Below are positions 1 to 8,177 of a stretch of DNA of 43,250 bases, one piece after another. Location: the NCBI RefSeq assembly GCF_028330965.1, contig NZ_JAQMUB010000054.1:1-43250 (forward strand), read 5' to 3'. The translations under genes and the position numbers were made by a program. Under the pieces are notes generated by a model. The model was given only the letters and a program-made list of their open reading frames with translations, was not told the DNA's origin and made no database searches. How positions within the stretch are numbered: the stretch's first letter is position 1; each line of letters begins with the position of its first letter. The stretch is from Oscillatoria sp. CS-180. GTDB lineage: Bacteria > Cyanobacteriota > Cyanobacteriia > Phormidesmidales > Phormidesmidaceae.

Positions 1-1
1 C

Positions 2-193
2 CTGTCCGCTGGTCAAGTTTCATCCATCGCAAAAGCTTTGTCCTTGCAAGGACACTCAACAATCGGCTTAGTTGTCTGGTTTGGGGCACTCACAGCCTGT
101 GGTTGCAGCGCAGGCACAACTCTATTTGTCCAAAATCAAGTCGGCTCCATCACCCCAACTTGTCTCATTCCCAGACTCCGGTGGAGGCCCTGA
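2..193 (+). CDS. possible 3' end of an unrecognised gene (cut by window edge)
   Basis: Frame 2 stays open from the window edge to a TGA at 191-193, giving about 63 residues. The middle is hydrophobic with several small residues (GLVVWFGALTACGCSAG), as in a membrane segment, and the last dozen residues are Arg/Pro-rich and look non-native. I do not recognise the family. The only support is an open frame of modest length next to another broken gene (the TIR remnant at 261). It could equally be chance. Confidence 0.2.
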   Translation: MSAGQVSSIAKALSLQGHSTIGLVVWFGALTACGCSAGTTLFVQNQVGSITPTCLIPRLRWRP

Positions 194-260
194 CTACAAC
201 TGGTGAGAACAGCAGGGTTATATTGGAAAGCAAATTCTCCCAGCAAAATTTGCTTCCGCC

Positions 261-453
261 ATGTCTCAACCCCTTAGTGTGTTTATCTTGTATTCTCATC
301 GGGATGAAGACCTTAAACAAGAGTTCGAGGATCATCTTGCCCTGCTCAAACACCAGGGAAAAATCAAGCCCTGGCAGGATCGAGACATTGAACCCGGTAC
401 AGAGTGGAATGTTCTCTCAATGCCGTCTCATCAATTTTGCTCTTGGAACAGAT
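261..453 (+). pseudogene. TIR-domain protein remnant, 5' end only
   Basis: The first 49 codons from ATG 261 read like the start of a bacterial TIR domain: strand A 'VFILYSHRDEDLKQEFEDHL', then a 'W.DRDI.PGTEW' segment typical of the BB-loop region. After about 405 this frame loses the pattern. A neighbouring frame reads 'LNAVSSILLL', which resembles the expected next helix and strand ('L..A..IiLL'), so a frameshift is likely there. All similarity ends near 455, where the 3' end of the minus-strand gene 431-1159 begins. TIR domains serve in NAD-cleaving bacterial immunity and in protein interaction. This copy keeps only the first third of the domain and has lost the catalytic-Glu region, so it is surely inactive. 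The TIR origin is fairly secure; the frameshift position is a guess. Confidence 0.6.
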
Positions 454-1159
454 ACTCCACTTTAGTCTTAGTGGACCGCACCAAATCCCGGTCATGGATA
501 TACAGACCAAGGAAAGCGATCAAGCCTGCGGCAAGGATACCGATACTGCCCACCAGACCGTAGAGCAACACGTGTTGATTAGAATTAGACCGTAAACCGA
601 GTGCCTGTAGGGGATCCGGTTTTCGAGCAGATTGGACTTCAGCCGTGAGAGCTTTTAGTTGCACAGTTTGTTGTCGCAGAGTTTCTGGCAAGGCTGTAAG
701 GGCATCCATCAGAGCGGTATTGACCTCAGTTTGTTCTTCCCAGGAATTCCCCCAGACATTATGGGCTGACTGAAGTTGTCGTACCAAGGCATTACAGGTT
801 TGGGTATGGGACGTCAGAAACGTGGCCAGTTGCCCAGCTGTCTCCAGCAGAGCATTGGTAGCTTGTGCCTTTTCAGCAATCAGTTGCAGTGTTTCAGAAT
901 AGCTGTCCGACCAGAGGTTCAACTCCTTCACTAGCAGCTCTGACCAGCTGTTTAACTGCTGGGGCGCATCCTCAAGCAAGACCTTAACGTGATTGAGGCC
1001 AACGGAAATGAGGAAGAACTCTTCCTCCGGATCAATGCCAGCGTCAAGCACCAGTTGTAAGACCCGCGATTTAACCCGATCGCTCTCACCGGCAAGGGCC
1101 TGATCGAGTAAGGATTGCGCTTTCTGACTGAGGGGTCCGGGGGAATTGGGCTGTGTCAT
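431..1159 (-). CDS. coiled-coil protein with C-terminal membrane anchor, end of mobilisation operon
   Basis: A 242-residue protein when started at ATG 1159; a longer reading to 1204 would overlap the upstream gene. GGTGAGGAA sits just upstream of 1159 as a ribosome site. Residues about 5-180 are polar, helix-forming and Gln/Leu/Ala-rich, suggesting a long coiled coil. Residues about 205-225 (GLVGSIGILAAGLIAFLGLY) form one transmembrane helix, leaving a short basic cytoplasmic or periplasmic tail. It follows the ParA-like gene by 10 bp in a block with a DNA-binding-like protein and the VirD4 coupling ATPase. A role in docking the relaxosome or ATPase to the membrane fits, but that is inference from context. 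I do not recognise the family. Confidence 0.7.
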   Translation of the reverse strand: MTQPNSPGPLSQKAQSLLDQALAGESDRVKSRVLQLVLDAGIDPEEEFFLISVGLNHVKVLLEDAPQQLNSWSELLVKELNLWSDSYSETLQLIAEKAQATNALLETAGQLATFLTSHTQTCNALVRQLQSAHNVWGNSWEEQTEVNTALMDALTALPETLRQQTVQLKALTAEVQSARKPDPLQALGLRSNSNQHVLLYGLVGSIGILAAGLIAFLGLYIHDRDLVRSTKTKVEYLFQEQN

Positions 1160-1169
1160 TGGCTTTTCC

Positions 1170-1871
1170 TCACCACATACCAGCATGATCAAAGGCTTCA
1201 GCACTCTCGCGTAGAAACTTCTTCACCCGTTGCCGTGAGATAATCCCGAACTCAGGGCTGCGTGCTGCTTTGAGCAGCGAGAGACGTTTATCTAGAATGG
1301 CTTGTCGCTCCGCCTCCCCATGGAACTTCGGAAAAGACACGACGGGCACCTGGTACTGCTCTAAGAGCGTTGCTAAATCAGCATCTCCATCAACGATGCG
1401 CCAGTCATTGGATTTGCCGTAATTTTTGACCGCAATAAAGTCGATACCGCCATCAAAGTGCTTCAGCGCACGTTTGAGTAACGTGCTGCTGGTGGGAGTT
1501 CCATCCAGGACAAACCAGTATGTGAACCGGATGTCGTATTCCTGCGCCAGTAGTAATAAGTCAGCATTCTCCACCCAGCTACACAGGGCGTTAAAGCTAG
1601 AGGCAGCAAGATTGACCAGCACGGGTTTCTGTTCTTCCACCGCCGCTTCGAAGATGGCGTTCGCGCCGTTTTCAAAACGCTCGGCTTCACTCAGAATGGC
1701 GCGTCGGCAGCCGATGTCCTTATGGGCGCGATAGACATCGGGCTTATCGCGGTCAGAATCCACGATGATGCAGGAAACCTTCAACGCTTCCAAAAAGGCG
1801 ATCATGGCAAAGCACACCGTGGACTTACCCACTCCACCGGCAATGCCACCACACCAATGAATCCTAATCAT
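1170..1871 (-). CDS. ParA/MobD-like P-loop ATPase
   Basis: A 233-residue ParA-superfamily ATPase. The Walker A variant AGGVGKST lies at residues 11-18 directly after a hydrophobic first strand (IRIHWCGG), an aspartate pair (VDSD) follows at about 37-40, and a 'VLVNLAA' strand lies near 80-87. ParA-type ATPases segregate plasmids. MobD-like relatives sit in conjugation operons beside mobilisation genes, which is the context here: VirD4 and a DNA-binding-like gene upstream, a membrane-anchored coiled-coil gene downstream. The start at 1871 is preferred because AGGAG lies 8 bp upstream and the ATG overlaps the upstream stop (ATGATTAG), indicating translational coupling; a start at 1886 is also possible. 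There is no ParB partner next to it, so segregation alone is less likely than a relaxosome or transfer role. Confidence 0.75.
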   Translation of the reverse strand: MIRIHWCGGIAGGVGKSTVCFAMIAFLEALKVSCIIVDSDRDKPDVYRAHKDIGCRRAILSEAERFENGANAIFEAAVEEQKPVLVNLAASSFNALCSWVENADLLLLAQEYDIRFTYWFVLDGTPTSSTLLKRALKHFDGGIDFIAVKNYGKSNDWRIVDGDADLATLLEQYQVPVVSFPKFHGEAERQAILDKRLSLLKAARSPEFGIISRQRVKKFLRESAEAFDHAGMW

Positions 1872-2535
1872 TAATAAACTCCTCATCTAACAGATTGGTG
1901 GGGCTTTTGAAGCGCGAGGGGGCAGGCCGGGAAGAGGGCGGCTGTGCAGTCTGCGTCTCACTCTCATCGCCTGAAGGCTTGGTGTTCAAAGCTTTCGGAG
2001 ACTCTGACGCGTTGGCAGGCTGTTTTGCTACGCGGTGATAACGTTGCAAGCTAGAAGCCGCAATTTTGATCCCCTTGGTGGTTAGTAAGGCGGCAATATC
2101 GGCATAGGTATAGCCAACCTCAAGAGCAGCTTGGATATCGTCCTGCATGGCGGCAACCAGTTCCTGGCGGGTTAAGCCCTTGCGAATGGTGCTGAGTCGC
2201 TTCCATTCTGCTGCGATCGCTCCGGCCGCATCATGGCTGACGGTAAGGGCTTCTTCAGCCAACGTATCGCCTTGTTTGGTTTTGACGCCTTTCTTTTTAC
2301 CGAGCCTGGCAAGAACGGCTTCAACCGTTTGGCCAGAGACCGTAAGCTGGTTGTGGACAAAAACAAGCGCAATATCATCATGGCTGTGGCCATTCCTGAG
2401 CATGGTGCGAAGCACGTTACGTTCTCTGATGAGGAGTTGTTCCACGGTCAGTGGTTTTGGGGTTTTGGCAGTTTCTTGCAAGAGGGAAGAGATTGCCGCT
2501 AAGGTGCTATCAGGAATGATGGACGGGGATGGCAT
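1864..2535 (-). CDS. putative DNA-binding mobilisation accessory protein (two HTH-like units)
   Basis: A 223-residue protein. It shows two related segments with a helix-turn-helix look: residues about 38-75 ('NVLRTMLRNGHSHDDIALVF') and about 130-170 ('AALEVGYTYADIAALLTTKG', then SLQRYHR). Both share the pattern 'aL..Gh/ysh/ydDIA....' followed by a positively charged helix. The C-terminal 50 residues are Ser/Pro/Lys-rich and probably disordered. This layout resembles small DNA-binding partners of relaxases and repressors on broad-host plasmids, but I cannot name the family. It is the gene before the ParA-like ATPase, overlapping it by 8 bp, and follows virD4 by 35 bp, so the three genes form one transcription unit. 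Confidence 0.65.
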   Translation of the reverse strand: MPSPSIIPDSTLAAISSLLQETAKTPKPLTVEQLLIRERNVLRTMLRNGHSHDDIALVFVHNQLTVSGQTVEAVLARLGKKKGVKTKQGDTLAEEALTVSHDAAGAIAAEWKRLSTIRKGLTRQELVAAMQDDIQAALEVGYTYADIAALLTTKGIKIAASSLQRYHRVAKQPANASESPKALNTKPSGDESETQTAQPPSSRPAPSRFKSPTNLLDEEFIND

Positions 2536-2570
2536 GAATTGACCTCTGAAACAGCAGAACAGTCCATTGA

Positions 2571-4271
2571 TTAAACAGTTGAGTCAGGCGATGGAAGGAG
2601 AGTTTCAGCATGGCGCATCCGCGTTTCCAACTCGGCAGCGTCTAGGGGTGGTTGTCGTTGCCGCTCGATGAGTAACGATCGCAGACGCTTCCAGGCGATC
2701 CGACTTTTATCAGTTAGACGAATGATGTTGAGGGGCACGCGAATGGCGATTCGTGCGGGCAGGCTGCCATTCTGGGTATTGCCGTAACCGGGACTCAGAA
2801 AGACAGCTTGGCCAGGGGGGAGCCGCAGGAAATCGCTGGGCGCAAACAATTTGCGAATGCGGCGTTGTACACTGCGGCTAATGGTGGCCTTGCCCTGAGA
2901 TTGGCTTTTGGATTGAGTCTTGAAGGTTATCTCCTCCTCTCCCAGTAAGTCAGAGAAGGTTTGGGCAGAGGCAGGTTCGCCAGGGTTAAACAGAGCTTTG
3001 GTCGCACAGGCCCCAAAGATAGCGCGGCTCATTTGCGAGCCATAGGTGTTTTCCATTTGCGCCAGATTCTGTGCGCCAAGAATAAGACAGAGCCCTTGAT
3101 CTCGGCATTCGTTAATCCATTTAGCCAGGCTTGGAAGATAGAGGGTCGGTAATTCATCCAAGCCAACAATCAACGGCGTAGCGCGACTGGCAGTCGTATT
3201 TTTGGCCACCAGCATATGGAGAACACTGGCGATCAGGGGACCCACGGCATCCCGACGTTCCCTATCCATCCCAATGACAATCAGTTGCCGTTCGCTCAGC
3301 ACCAACGGTAATGTGGATGCGCCAATGAAGGCATTGAGAAGGTTAGGATCCATGAACCGGGTAAAATACCCCGCAGCCGTGCCCAAAATGCTGGCGACGG
3401 TGCGTTCGGAGTCGGCAACAGCCAGCAGTTGATCAAAGTTCAAGCGGTTCCATAGGGGCAACAAGGCTGTATGCAACCGTTCTGTCAAACCAGGCAGCCT
3501 GAGAATGGCTTGTGCCGAGGCCAAATCGGGATAGGGAGAGCCTTTGGCAAGGGACAGAGCGGCAACAATAATTTGCTCTCCCGCATTGGTAAAAAAGGAA
3601 TCACTGTTATGCAGGCTCCCCGAACTACCGGCGGCGTTGCGGTAAAGAACGTGGGCTATCTGACGGCCCATGGCCATATCGGTATCACTGGCCATAAAGT
3701 CCAGCAGATTGCAGGTGCTGGATTCGGGATACCCTGGGGCAAAGATGTGCACGTCGTAGCCCAAGTGTTTCGCTAGGGGGGCCAAGTCAGCTGTTTGGCC
3801 AGGATATTTATAGTCATACAGAATGATCGGAAAGCCTTGCAGTAGAGCAGAGACCATGAGGGGGGTAATCACGCTGTAGGTTTTACCGCTCCCAGGGGCT
3901 CCCAGCACCGCTACCCCACGCTGCACATCCGGGAAGTGTTGGCTTTTGTTCTGGCCAGGCAGACCGATAGAAAGGGAGACCTTGGCCGGTTCTCTGTTTT
4001 TGATTTGTCGGAGCGCCCGGCGATCGGCCCGCCGTTGTTCGCTGCGAGTCGCCCAGCGGGCATCTGCCAATTTAGCTTTTTTGCCGCTGCCTTTACCCAG
4101 GAAGGCTGTCACACCGAAAACCGCAAACGCGATCAATAGCATGAGTCCGGTCGAGGCGGAAAAATGTTTAGTAATCGAAGAAAGGGCTGAGAATGATGGT
4201 TCTGGGATCTGTAGCGGTAGGAGAACAGATCCTACTATTGAGGAGAAAGGTAGGATACACATGACTTTCAA
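2571..4271 (-). CDS. virD4: type IV coupling ATPase, VirD4/TraG/TraD family
   Basis: A 566-residue protein that couples the relaxosome to the transfer channel. Two hydrophobic N-terminal stretches (about 8-22 and 43-58) anchor it in the inner membrane. Walker A GAPGSGKT is at about 124-131, after 'GVAVLGAPG'. Walker B 'PLIVGLDELPTL' is at about 366-377. The family pattern 'DQGLCLILGAQNLAQ' follows at about 391-405. Length and motif spacing are normal, so it should be active. It opens the mobilisation block and is separated from the T4SS operon by the AbiEii pair. Its own promoter should lie in 4272-4387, where I find no clear -35/-10. The family call is secure; the name is by family, not by match to a given plasmid. 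Confidence 0.9.
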   Translation of the reverse strand: MKVMCILPFSSIVGSVLLPLQIPEPSFSALSSITKHFSASTGLMLLIAFAVFGVTAFLGKGSGKKAKLADARWATRSEQRRADRRALRQIKNREPAKVSLSIGLPGQNKSQHFPDVQRGVAVLGAPGSGKTYSVITPLMVSALLQGFPIILYDYKYPGQTADLAPLAKHLGYDVHIFAPGYPESSTCNLLDFMASDTDMAMGRQIAHVLYRNAAGSSGSLHNSDSFFTNAGEQIIVAALSLAKGSPYPDLASAQAILRLPGLTERLHTALLPLWNRLNFDQLLAVADSERTVASILGTAAGYFTRFMDPNLLNAFIGASTLPLVLSERQLIVIGMDRERRDAVGPLIASVLHMLVAKNTTASRATPLIVGLDELPTLYLPSLAKWINECRDQGLCLILGAQNLAQMENTYGSQMSRAIFGACATKALFNPGEPASAQTFSDLLGEEEITFKTQSKSQSQGKATISRSVQRRIRKLFAPSDFLRLPPGQAVFLSPGYGNTQNGSLPARIAIRVPLNIIRLTDKSRIAWKRLRSLLIERQRQPPLDAAELETRMRHAETLLPSPDSTV

Positions 4272-4387
4272 AAACTGAAGAGAATGATGACGTGAGTCGC
4301 ATCGTGAGATGATGTTGCTGACTACACTTTGTCCAAAGATTGGTTGGGGTAGGGTATCTACAAGCAGCAGCTTGATGAAAACGTTCT

Positions 4388-4684
4388 CTACCAGCGTTTC
4401 GGCATGGGTTTCTCGGAATCGTGATTAAGCATTAGATTCCAGTAGGCCCAGGAACGCCGACTGAGAATGCCTGGCGGCGAATTATCTAGGGCAGTCTTAA
4501 AATCGCTCTCTGTAAAATATTGCTGGGCAGTTAGCACATCCTGATCGGTGCCGTATTCCATCAGATAACACAGGAATTTGGTCGGCATGTTAACGACGAC
4601 ATCCGGTTCCATAAACCAGATGATCCGTTGAGCAACAGCCATTAATTCCGGTGCAACTTTTCCAGGTGCTGCTATCTTTCTCAT
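4388..4684 (-). CDS. small partner of AbiEii-type gene (DUF6922-like)
   Basis: A 98-residue protein whose ATG overlaps the stop of the nucleotidyltransferase gene by four bases (ATGA), so the two are translationally coupled. It has a conserved-looking centre 'WFMEPDVVVNMPTKFLCYLM', then 'YGTDQDVLTAQQYF', and ends near 'LSRRSWAYWNLML'. The segment 'i..vLe.Gt..d......y', followed by 'ls.rs..yw', is what I associate with the small DUF6922-like proteins found beside AbiEii-type nucleotidyltransferases. In such pairs one gene would be toxin and the other an antitoxin or modulator. Which is which cannot be read here, and the order (large gene first) differs from the classic AbiEi-AbiEii order. Confidence 0.65.
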   Translation of the reverse strand: MRKIAAPGKVAPELMAVAQRIIWFMEPDVVVNMPTKFLCYLMEYGTDQDVLTAQQYFTESDFKTALDNSPPGILSRRSWAYWNLMLNHDSEKPMPKRW

Positions 4685-5382
4685 TCCATGGCCAAACTGT
4701 TGTCTTTAGTCGCACTAATAACGCCGAAAGCTTTCAAACGCGGTATTTTTGCCAATTCAGCTTGCCGCACGAAGCGTTGTAGGTCATGCTTGACAGATTC
4801 TTTAAGCAAATTCAAGTCACCTTCTTTATAGGAAGACAGTGCTTTGAGGGTCATGAAGGGATGATATTGCTTGTTATAAATTGTTTTGGCCGCAGCCAGT
4901 CCGTCACTAAGGCTATGCTGTGTGCGCTGTAAAATGGCATGAATGTCTATGTAGTCTTTCTGCTCAATGCGGGCACTAACGGTAGCGCATTTAGTGCCGA
5001 GCAAATCCAGCAAGTCAGCTACTTTCAGACGATTATCGCTAGCCAACAATGGCTTTCGCACTGTTTGTAAAGGCAAGTCGCCGAAAAAACTAACTTTTAC
5101 CGGATCTGTTGTGTTCTCTGGATTTACCAGACAAGTGAGAGTATTGGGCTCACGTTGGATAGCTTCAGCCTGCTGTAAATAGGGAATAGTCCGATGCAAG
5201 TTATCTGGGTTAAAAGGTTTATGGCTGAAAAAATCGAAATCAATCGACTTGCGATGTCCAAGTTGCAGGGCAATGGCGGTTCCGCCATACAGTACAAAAT
5301 CCTTGGGTGTTTCTGCTAGGTTTGGCCACAATGCTAGTTGTGCTGACGGTAATGTGGCTAGGTTTGGTTCAAATGTTTTCAT
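4681..5382 (-). CDS. AbiEii/AbiGii-family nucleotidyltransferase (toxin-like)
   Basis: A 233-residue protein with the AbiEii-type fold signature 'FVLYGGTAIALQLGHRKS' followed by 'IDFDFF' (residues about 29-54). GG and the D-x-D pair are the nucleotide and metal-binding core of these transferases. Family members modify tRNA or other targets and serve as toxins in abortive-infection or plasmid-maintenance pairs. I place the start at ATG 5382; ATG 5406 adds eight residues, and neither has a strong ribosome site. It stands between the virD4 block and the T4SS operon on the same strand, where such pairs commonly act as addiction modules. The fold call is firm; the toxin role is inference from the family. 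Confidence 0.8.
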   Translation of the reverse strand: MKTFEPNLATLPSAQLALWPNLAETPKDFVLYGGTAIALQLGHRKSIDFDFFSHKPFNPDNLHRTIPYLQQAEAIQREPNTLTCLVNPENTTDPVKVSFFGDLPLQTVRKPLLASDNRLKVADLLDLLGTKCATVSARIEQKDYIDIHAILQRTQHSLSDGLAAAKTIYNKQYHPFMTLKALSSYKEGDLNLLKESVKHDLQRFVRQAELAKIPRLKAFGVISATKDNSLAME

Positions 5383-5427
5383 GGTTAACGTCTGTGAGAG
5401 TAACATTTTTAGGGAAATGACTAAAGC

Positions 5428-5461
5428 CAGAACTCCGTCGTCCGGTTAATTGCGAGTTCTG
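5428..5461 (-). terminator. possible terminator at the end of the T4SS operon
   Basis: Perfect 8-bp inverted repeat CAGAACTC (5428-5435) / GAGTTCTG (5454-5461), just after the stop of the secreted-protein gene at 5470. On the minus strand it is followed by GCTTTAG, a poor T-tract, so termination may be weak or factor-assisted. It also lies upstream of the AbiEii start. Confidence 0.35.
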
Positions 5462-5469
5462 TGTTTGGC

Positions 5470-6588
5470 TTACAAAACCGTCATTTCTGTTTCGTGAATG
5501 GGGAACCATGGCACCGGCCCAATAAAGTAGGGGGTACAGCCAAGGTCAAGGAAGCGGCGTTTGATGCAGAAGCGAAAGAAGAGCCCGGTTTCAGCGATGC
5601 CGAGCACTTCATCGGTTTCTAAGACAGCTACCTTGAAGCTGTCGCCGAAGGGATGTCGTCCGGTGGGTTCCAGACCATTGTTGACTTGCCCTAACACCCC
5701 GTACCCGCCTTGCACCTGCTGAGACAGTCCACTGACCCATTGCATTCCTTCAAAAGGCCAACCAAGTTCCACATGAGCACAGTTTTGAACGCACGGCACC
5801 GCAAAGCCTTCTTGATAACTTCCACTGACAGTCCGATTTACTTGGCCTTCAGCCTCGCCAAACACGATGTCCGCTAAAACTGGGGTCGGCAAGCCGTGAT
5901 TTGCAACTCCGGGGAAACGCGCCAATGGAATCGAGGTCAGGCCAGGGACACCGGCCAAAGGGGTTCGCTCAAAGTCGCGGAAGTTTTGCAGCGGTGTCTC
6001 CATGAGACCGGGAATATCCGCAACGCGGTAAGCACCGAGATTGGCTTGATCGAGGGGTAAGGCGGCAGTGGATGGCGTCTTTATCAGCTCCTCAAGGGGT
6101 GTCTGTATATCAACAGGCATAGCCGCTGCTGCCAGCACCTCCTGCAAGACGGGTACTGATGCAGGCGATAGGTTGGCGAGAGCAGGCACTGCTGTCACGA
6201 CATCCCCGAGAGATTGCCAGCTGAGCAGAAGCAATTGATCAAGGGCAGCAGCCGTGAGGTCTTGGCCGGTTAAGGCCTGAATGTCTTCGAGACTTAGGTG
6301 ACTGGGGGCATAACTGCCTTGCAAGTCACCCAGCCACAACACGTCGCCAAGGGATTCCTGCCCTGTCCATTGCCGGGAAGGATCGTATCCCAAGAGAGCA
6401 GCAACATATCCTGGGACGGAAACATTGCCAGGCCATTTGAATCCATCCAAATCGGCAAAAGTGCGTGACTGCCAATCCGGTGCACCGATCGCTGGTTGGA
6501 CCATGATGGGCTGTGAAATCATGCCTGTGCTCATCACGGCTCCTATGCACAGCCCCTGGAAAGACAGGGACAAAGAGGGATATTTCAT
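5470..6588 (-). CDS. secreted protein of unknown function, last gene of T4SS operon
   Basis: A 372-residue protein with an N-terminal signal peptide (a hydrophobic run, then 'MISQPIMVQPAIGAPDW', giving a likely cleavage after Ala at about 36). The mature part has repeated Leu/Pro/Ala-rich helical phrases such as 'PGLMETPLQNF', 'AGVPGLTSIPLARFPGV' and 'LPTPVLADIVFGE'. Four cysteines lie in the C-terminal half (CVQNC, FC, GC), which suits an oxidising periplasm. It is co-directional with the VirB-like genes and has the same orientation and base composition, so it is probably an envelope component of the transfer machine. It could be a lytic or adhesin-like factor, but I see no catalytic motif. 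I do not recognise the family. Confidence 0.7.
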   Translation of the reverse strand: MKYPSLSLSFQGLCIGAVMSTGMISQPIMVQPAIGAPDWQSRTFADLDGFKWPGNVSVPGYVAALLGYDPSRQWTGQESLGDVLWLGDLQGSYAPSHLSLEDIQALTGQDLTAAALDQLLLLSWQSLGDVVTAVPALANLSPASVPVLQEVLAAAAMPVDIQTPLEELIKTPSTAALPLDQANLGAYRVADIPGLMETPLQNFRDFERTPLAGVPGLTSIPLARFPGVANHGLPTPVLADIVFGEAEGQVNRTVSGSYQEGFAVPCVQNCAHVELGWPFEGMQWVSGLSQQVQGGYGVLGQVNNGLEPTGRHPFGDSFKVAVLETDEVLGIAETGLFFRFCIKRRFLDLGCTPYFIGPVPWFPIHETEMTVL

Positions 6589-6652
6589 GAAGCAACCTCC
6601 ATAGTGAGTAATTTTTGCGGGTAATCTTTTGCGTCAGTAGCCTGTCGATCGA

Positions 6653-8173
6653 TCAGCGCTCTAACGTAAAGCGATGCAATCGACGTTTACCGGTATTGCT
6701 GGCGGTCAGCACATGGAGCACAGTGGATGTGGCCGAGCTGTCTTCCTTGAGGGTTGTATAAATAGCGCGGGTGTAGCCTGTTTCCAGTGGCCAGTCGTAG
6801 CGGAGACGAACCATCGTCGGGTCACTCACCCACGCCTGAACAATAACGTCTTGCGTCTGTACAAACCGAATAACGTGCGGGGTATCCGGTTTTAATGCAA
6901 TGTTGACGGCTGGGGCTGGGTAAGCGTTGATGTCTTCGCTTCCCTTTGCACCGTTCGGTGTTGACTCTGGAAAAGCTGTGGACGGGGTCTCCAGAACCGG
7001 TAGCTCAAGGGACTGGTTGATATGGAGTATCGCTTCTGTTTCCCCAGGAATGATCCAGACCTGTTCCGCCTCCAAAGCTTCTCTTACTTGAGCGGCTTCC
7101 CGTTCACTGAGTTGGCCCAAGACATCAAGGACGATACCACTGAGAAAATCATCTTGATCTAAATCAAGGGTTGCGATCGCGCCAGTCAGAAGAATCTGTT
7201 CCAAGTTGAGGCCGTTATCAGCCTCAGGTGTCTGGCGCTGCCAGGGACCGTTTTCTCCCATGGCGATGACCGCTTGATCCGGGAGCGGATATTCCTCATG
7301 ACCAATCACGGCGGCCGTCAGCTCAATCCAGGCACTCTGTTGGCCGTCCGTCCGCGCCTCACCAATGAGCACCGACCCCGTTGGCAGAACGACCTCCCCT
7401 TGTGGGAATTCAAGCGGTTCTGTGAGTCGTAACCGGGTTTTCAAAGGTAAGGTCAGACCGATGATCGTGGGTTGTTCCAGTTCCGCCATGATGGTCTCGC
7501 CACTGATCACCGTTAGGGTATCCAACGCAAGCGTGTCTTCTGGTTCAACGAGTAAAGGAGAAGGTAAGGCCGCGATTACCGGCTCAGACACTGTTGCCGA
7601 TTCCGATGACGGCGTTACCTGTGGAGCTGACGCTGGTGTTACCGGCAAGGGCCGCGAGATTGGCGGAGGGGGAGGAGAGGGTGGCGATGATGAAACACGG
7701 CGAATAGGCGCGGCTGGTACAGACTGCTGACGGGATGTTGTGCTGACGGTTGTTGCTGTCCTTTGATCAGCACTGGTCTCAGAAGTCTCTGTGGCATTTT
7801 CTTGAGACGTGTCGTCAAGGGACAACAGGTCGTCACTTTGTTGACCAAAAGCCAGATCGGTTTTCACGGGACCATCATCGACTCCTTCTGATTCAGAGGA
7901 CAACGCGGTATCATCCCTCTCCTCAAGAGGAGGTTCCGATTCAGCCTTGGGACCGATATTGCCGACAAGCATGTAGAGGCCAAAACAGAAAGTGGCGACG
8001 ACAGTGGCGACCACGGCCAGGTGTACAAGGGGATTGGATGACCAACGGCGAGATTTTTCCTTGGAGTCTTCTTCTTCGGGAACGCTGTCATCAGGGTCAC
8101 TCGGCTCCTCATCAATACGAAAACTGGCTAACTCCAAATAGTACTTGTCGGGATCTTCAGTAGAGTGCTCCAT
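6653..8173 (-). CDS. VirB10/TrbI-like T4SS protein with VirB9/TraK-like C-terminal part
   Basis: A 506-residue protein started at ATG 8173, 4 bp after the VirB8-like stop; an open frame to 8341 exists but overlaps the upstream gene. There is an acidic cytoplasmic tail (1-45), one transmembrane helix (about 49-70) and a Ser/Thr/Pro-rich linker (about 80-210, with 'SSPPSPPPPPIS'). A beta-rich domain follows at about 220-330, with 'GETIMAELEQPTI' and 'GEVVLPTGSVLIGEARTD', the layout of the TrbI/VirB10 barrel. The last about 95 residues ('PDTPHVIRFVQTQDVIV', then 'TSTVLHVLTASNTGKRRLHR') read like the N-terminal beta domain of VirB9/TraK. In other systems VirB9 is a separate gene, and none is seen here. 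VirB10 identity is good; the fusion is inference. Confidence 0.75.
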   Translation of the reverse strand: MEHSTEDPDKYYLELASFRIDEEPSDPDDSVPEEEDSKEKSRRWSSNPLVHLAVVATVVATFCFGLYMLVGNIGPKAESEPPLEERDDTALSSESEGVDDGPVKTDLAFGQQSDDLLSLDDTSQENATETSETSADQRTATTVSTTSRQQSVPAAPIRRVSSSPPSPPPPPISRPLPVTPASAPQVTPSSESATVSEPVIAALPSPLLVEPEDTLALDTLTVISGETIMAELEQPTIIGLTLPLKTRLRLTEPLEFPQGEVVLPTGSVLIGEARTDGQQSAWIELTAAVIGHEEYPLPDQAVIAMGENGPWQRQTPEADNGLNLEQILLTGAIATLDLDQDDFLSGIVLDVLGQLSEREAAQVREALEAEQVWIIPGETEAILHINQSLELPVLETPSTAFPESTPNGAKGSEDINAYPAPAVNIALKPDTPHVIRFVQTQDVIVQAWVSDPTMVRLRYDWPLETGYTRAIYTTLKEDSSATSTVLHVLTASNTGKRRLHRFTLER

Positions 8174-8177
8174 GGTG

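Noticed and set aside
103-465. Open frame of 120 codons on the plus strand over the TIR remnant
   Set aside because: Overlaps the TIR-like frame, no domain pattern, Ser/Pro/His-rich composition as in chance frames.
2147-2542. 131-codon plus-strand frame opposite the DNA-binding-like gene
   Set aside because: Antisense to a supported gene in an operon; composition is the mirror of that gene.
7365-7730. 121-codon plus-strand frame, Gly/Ser-rich
   Set aside because: Antisense to the Pro-rich linker of the VirB10-like gene, which explains the Gly richness.
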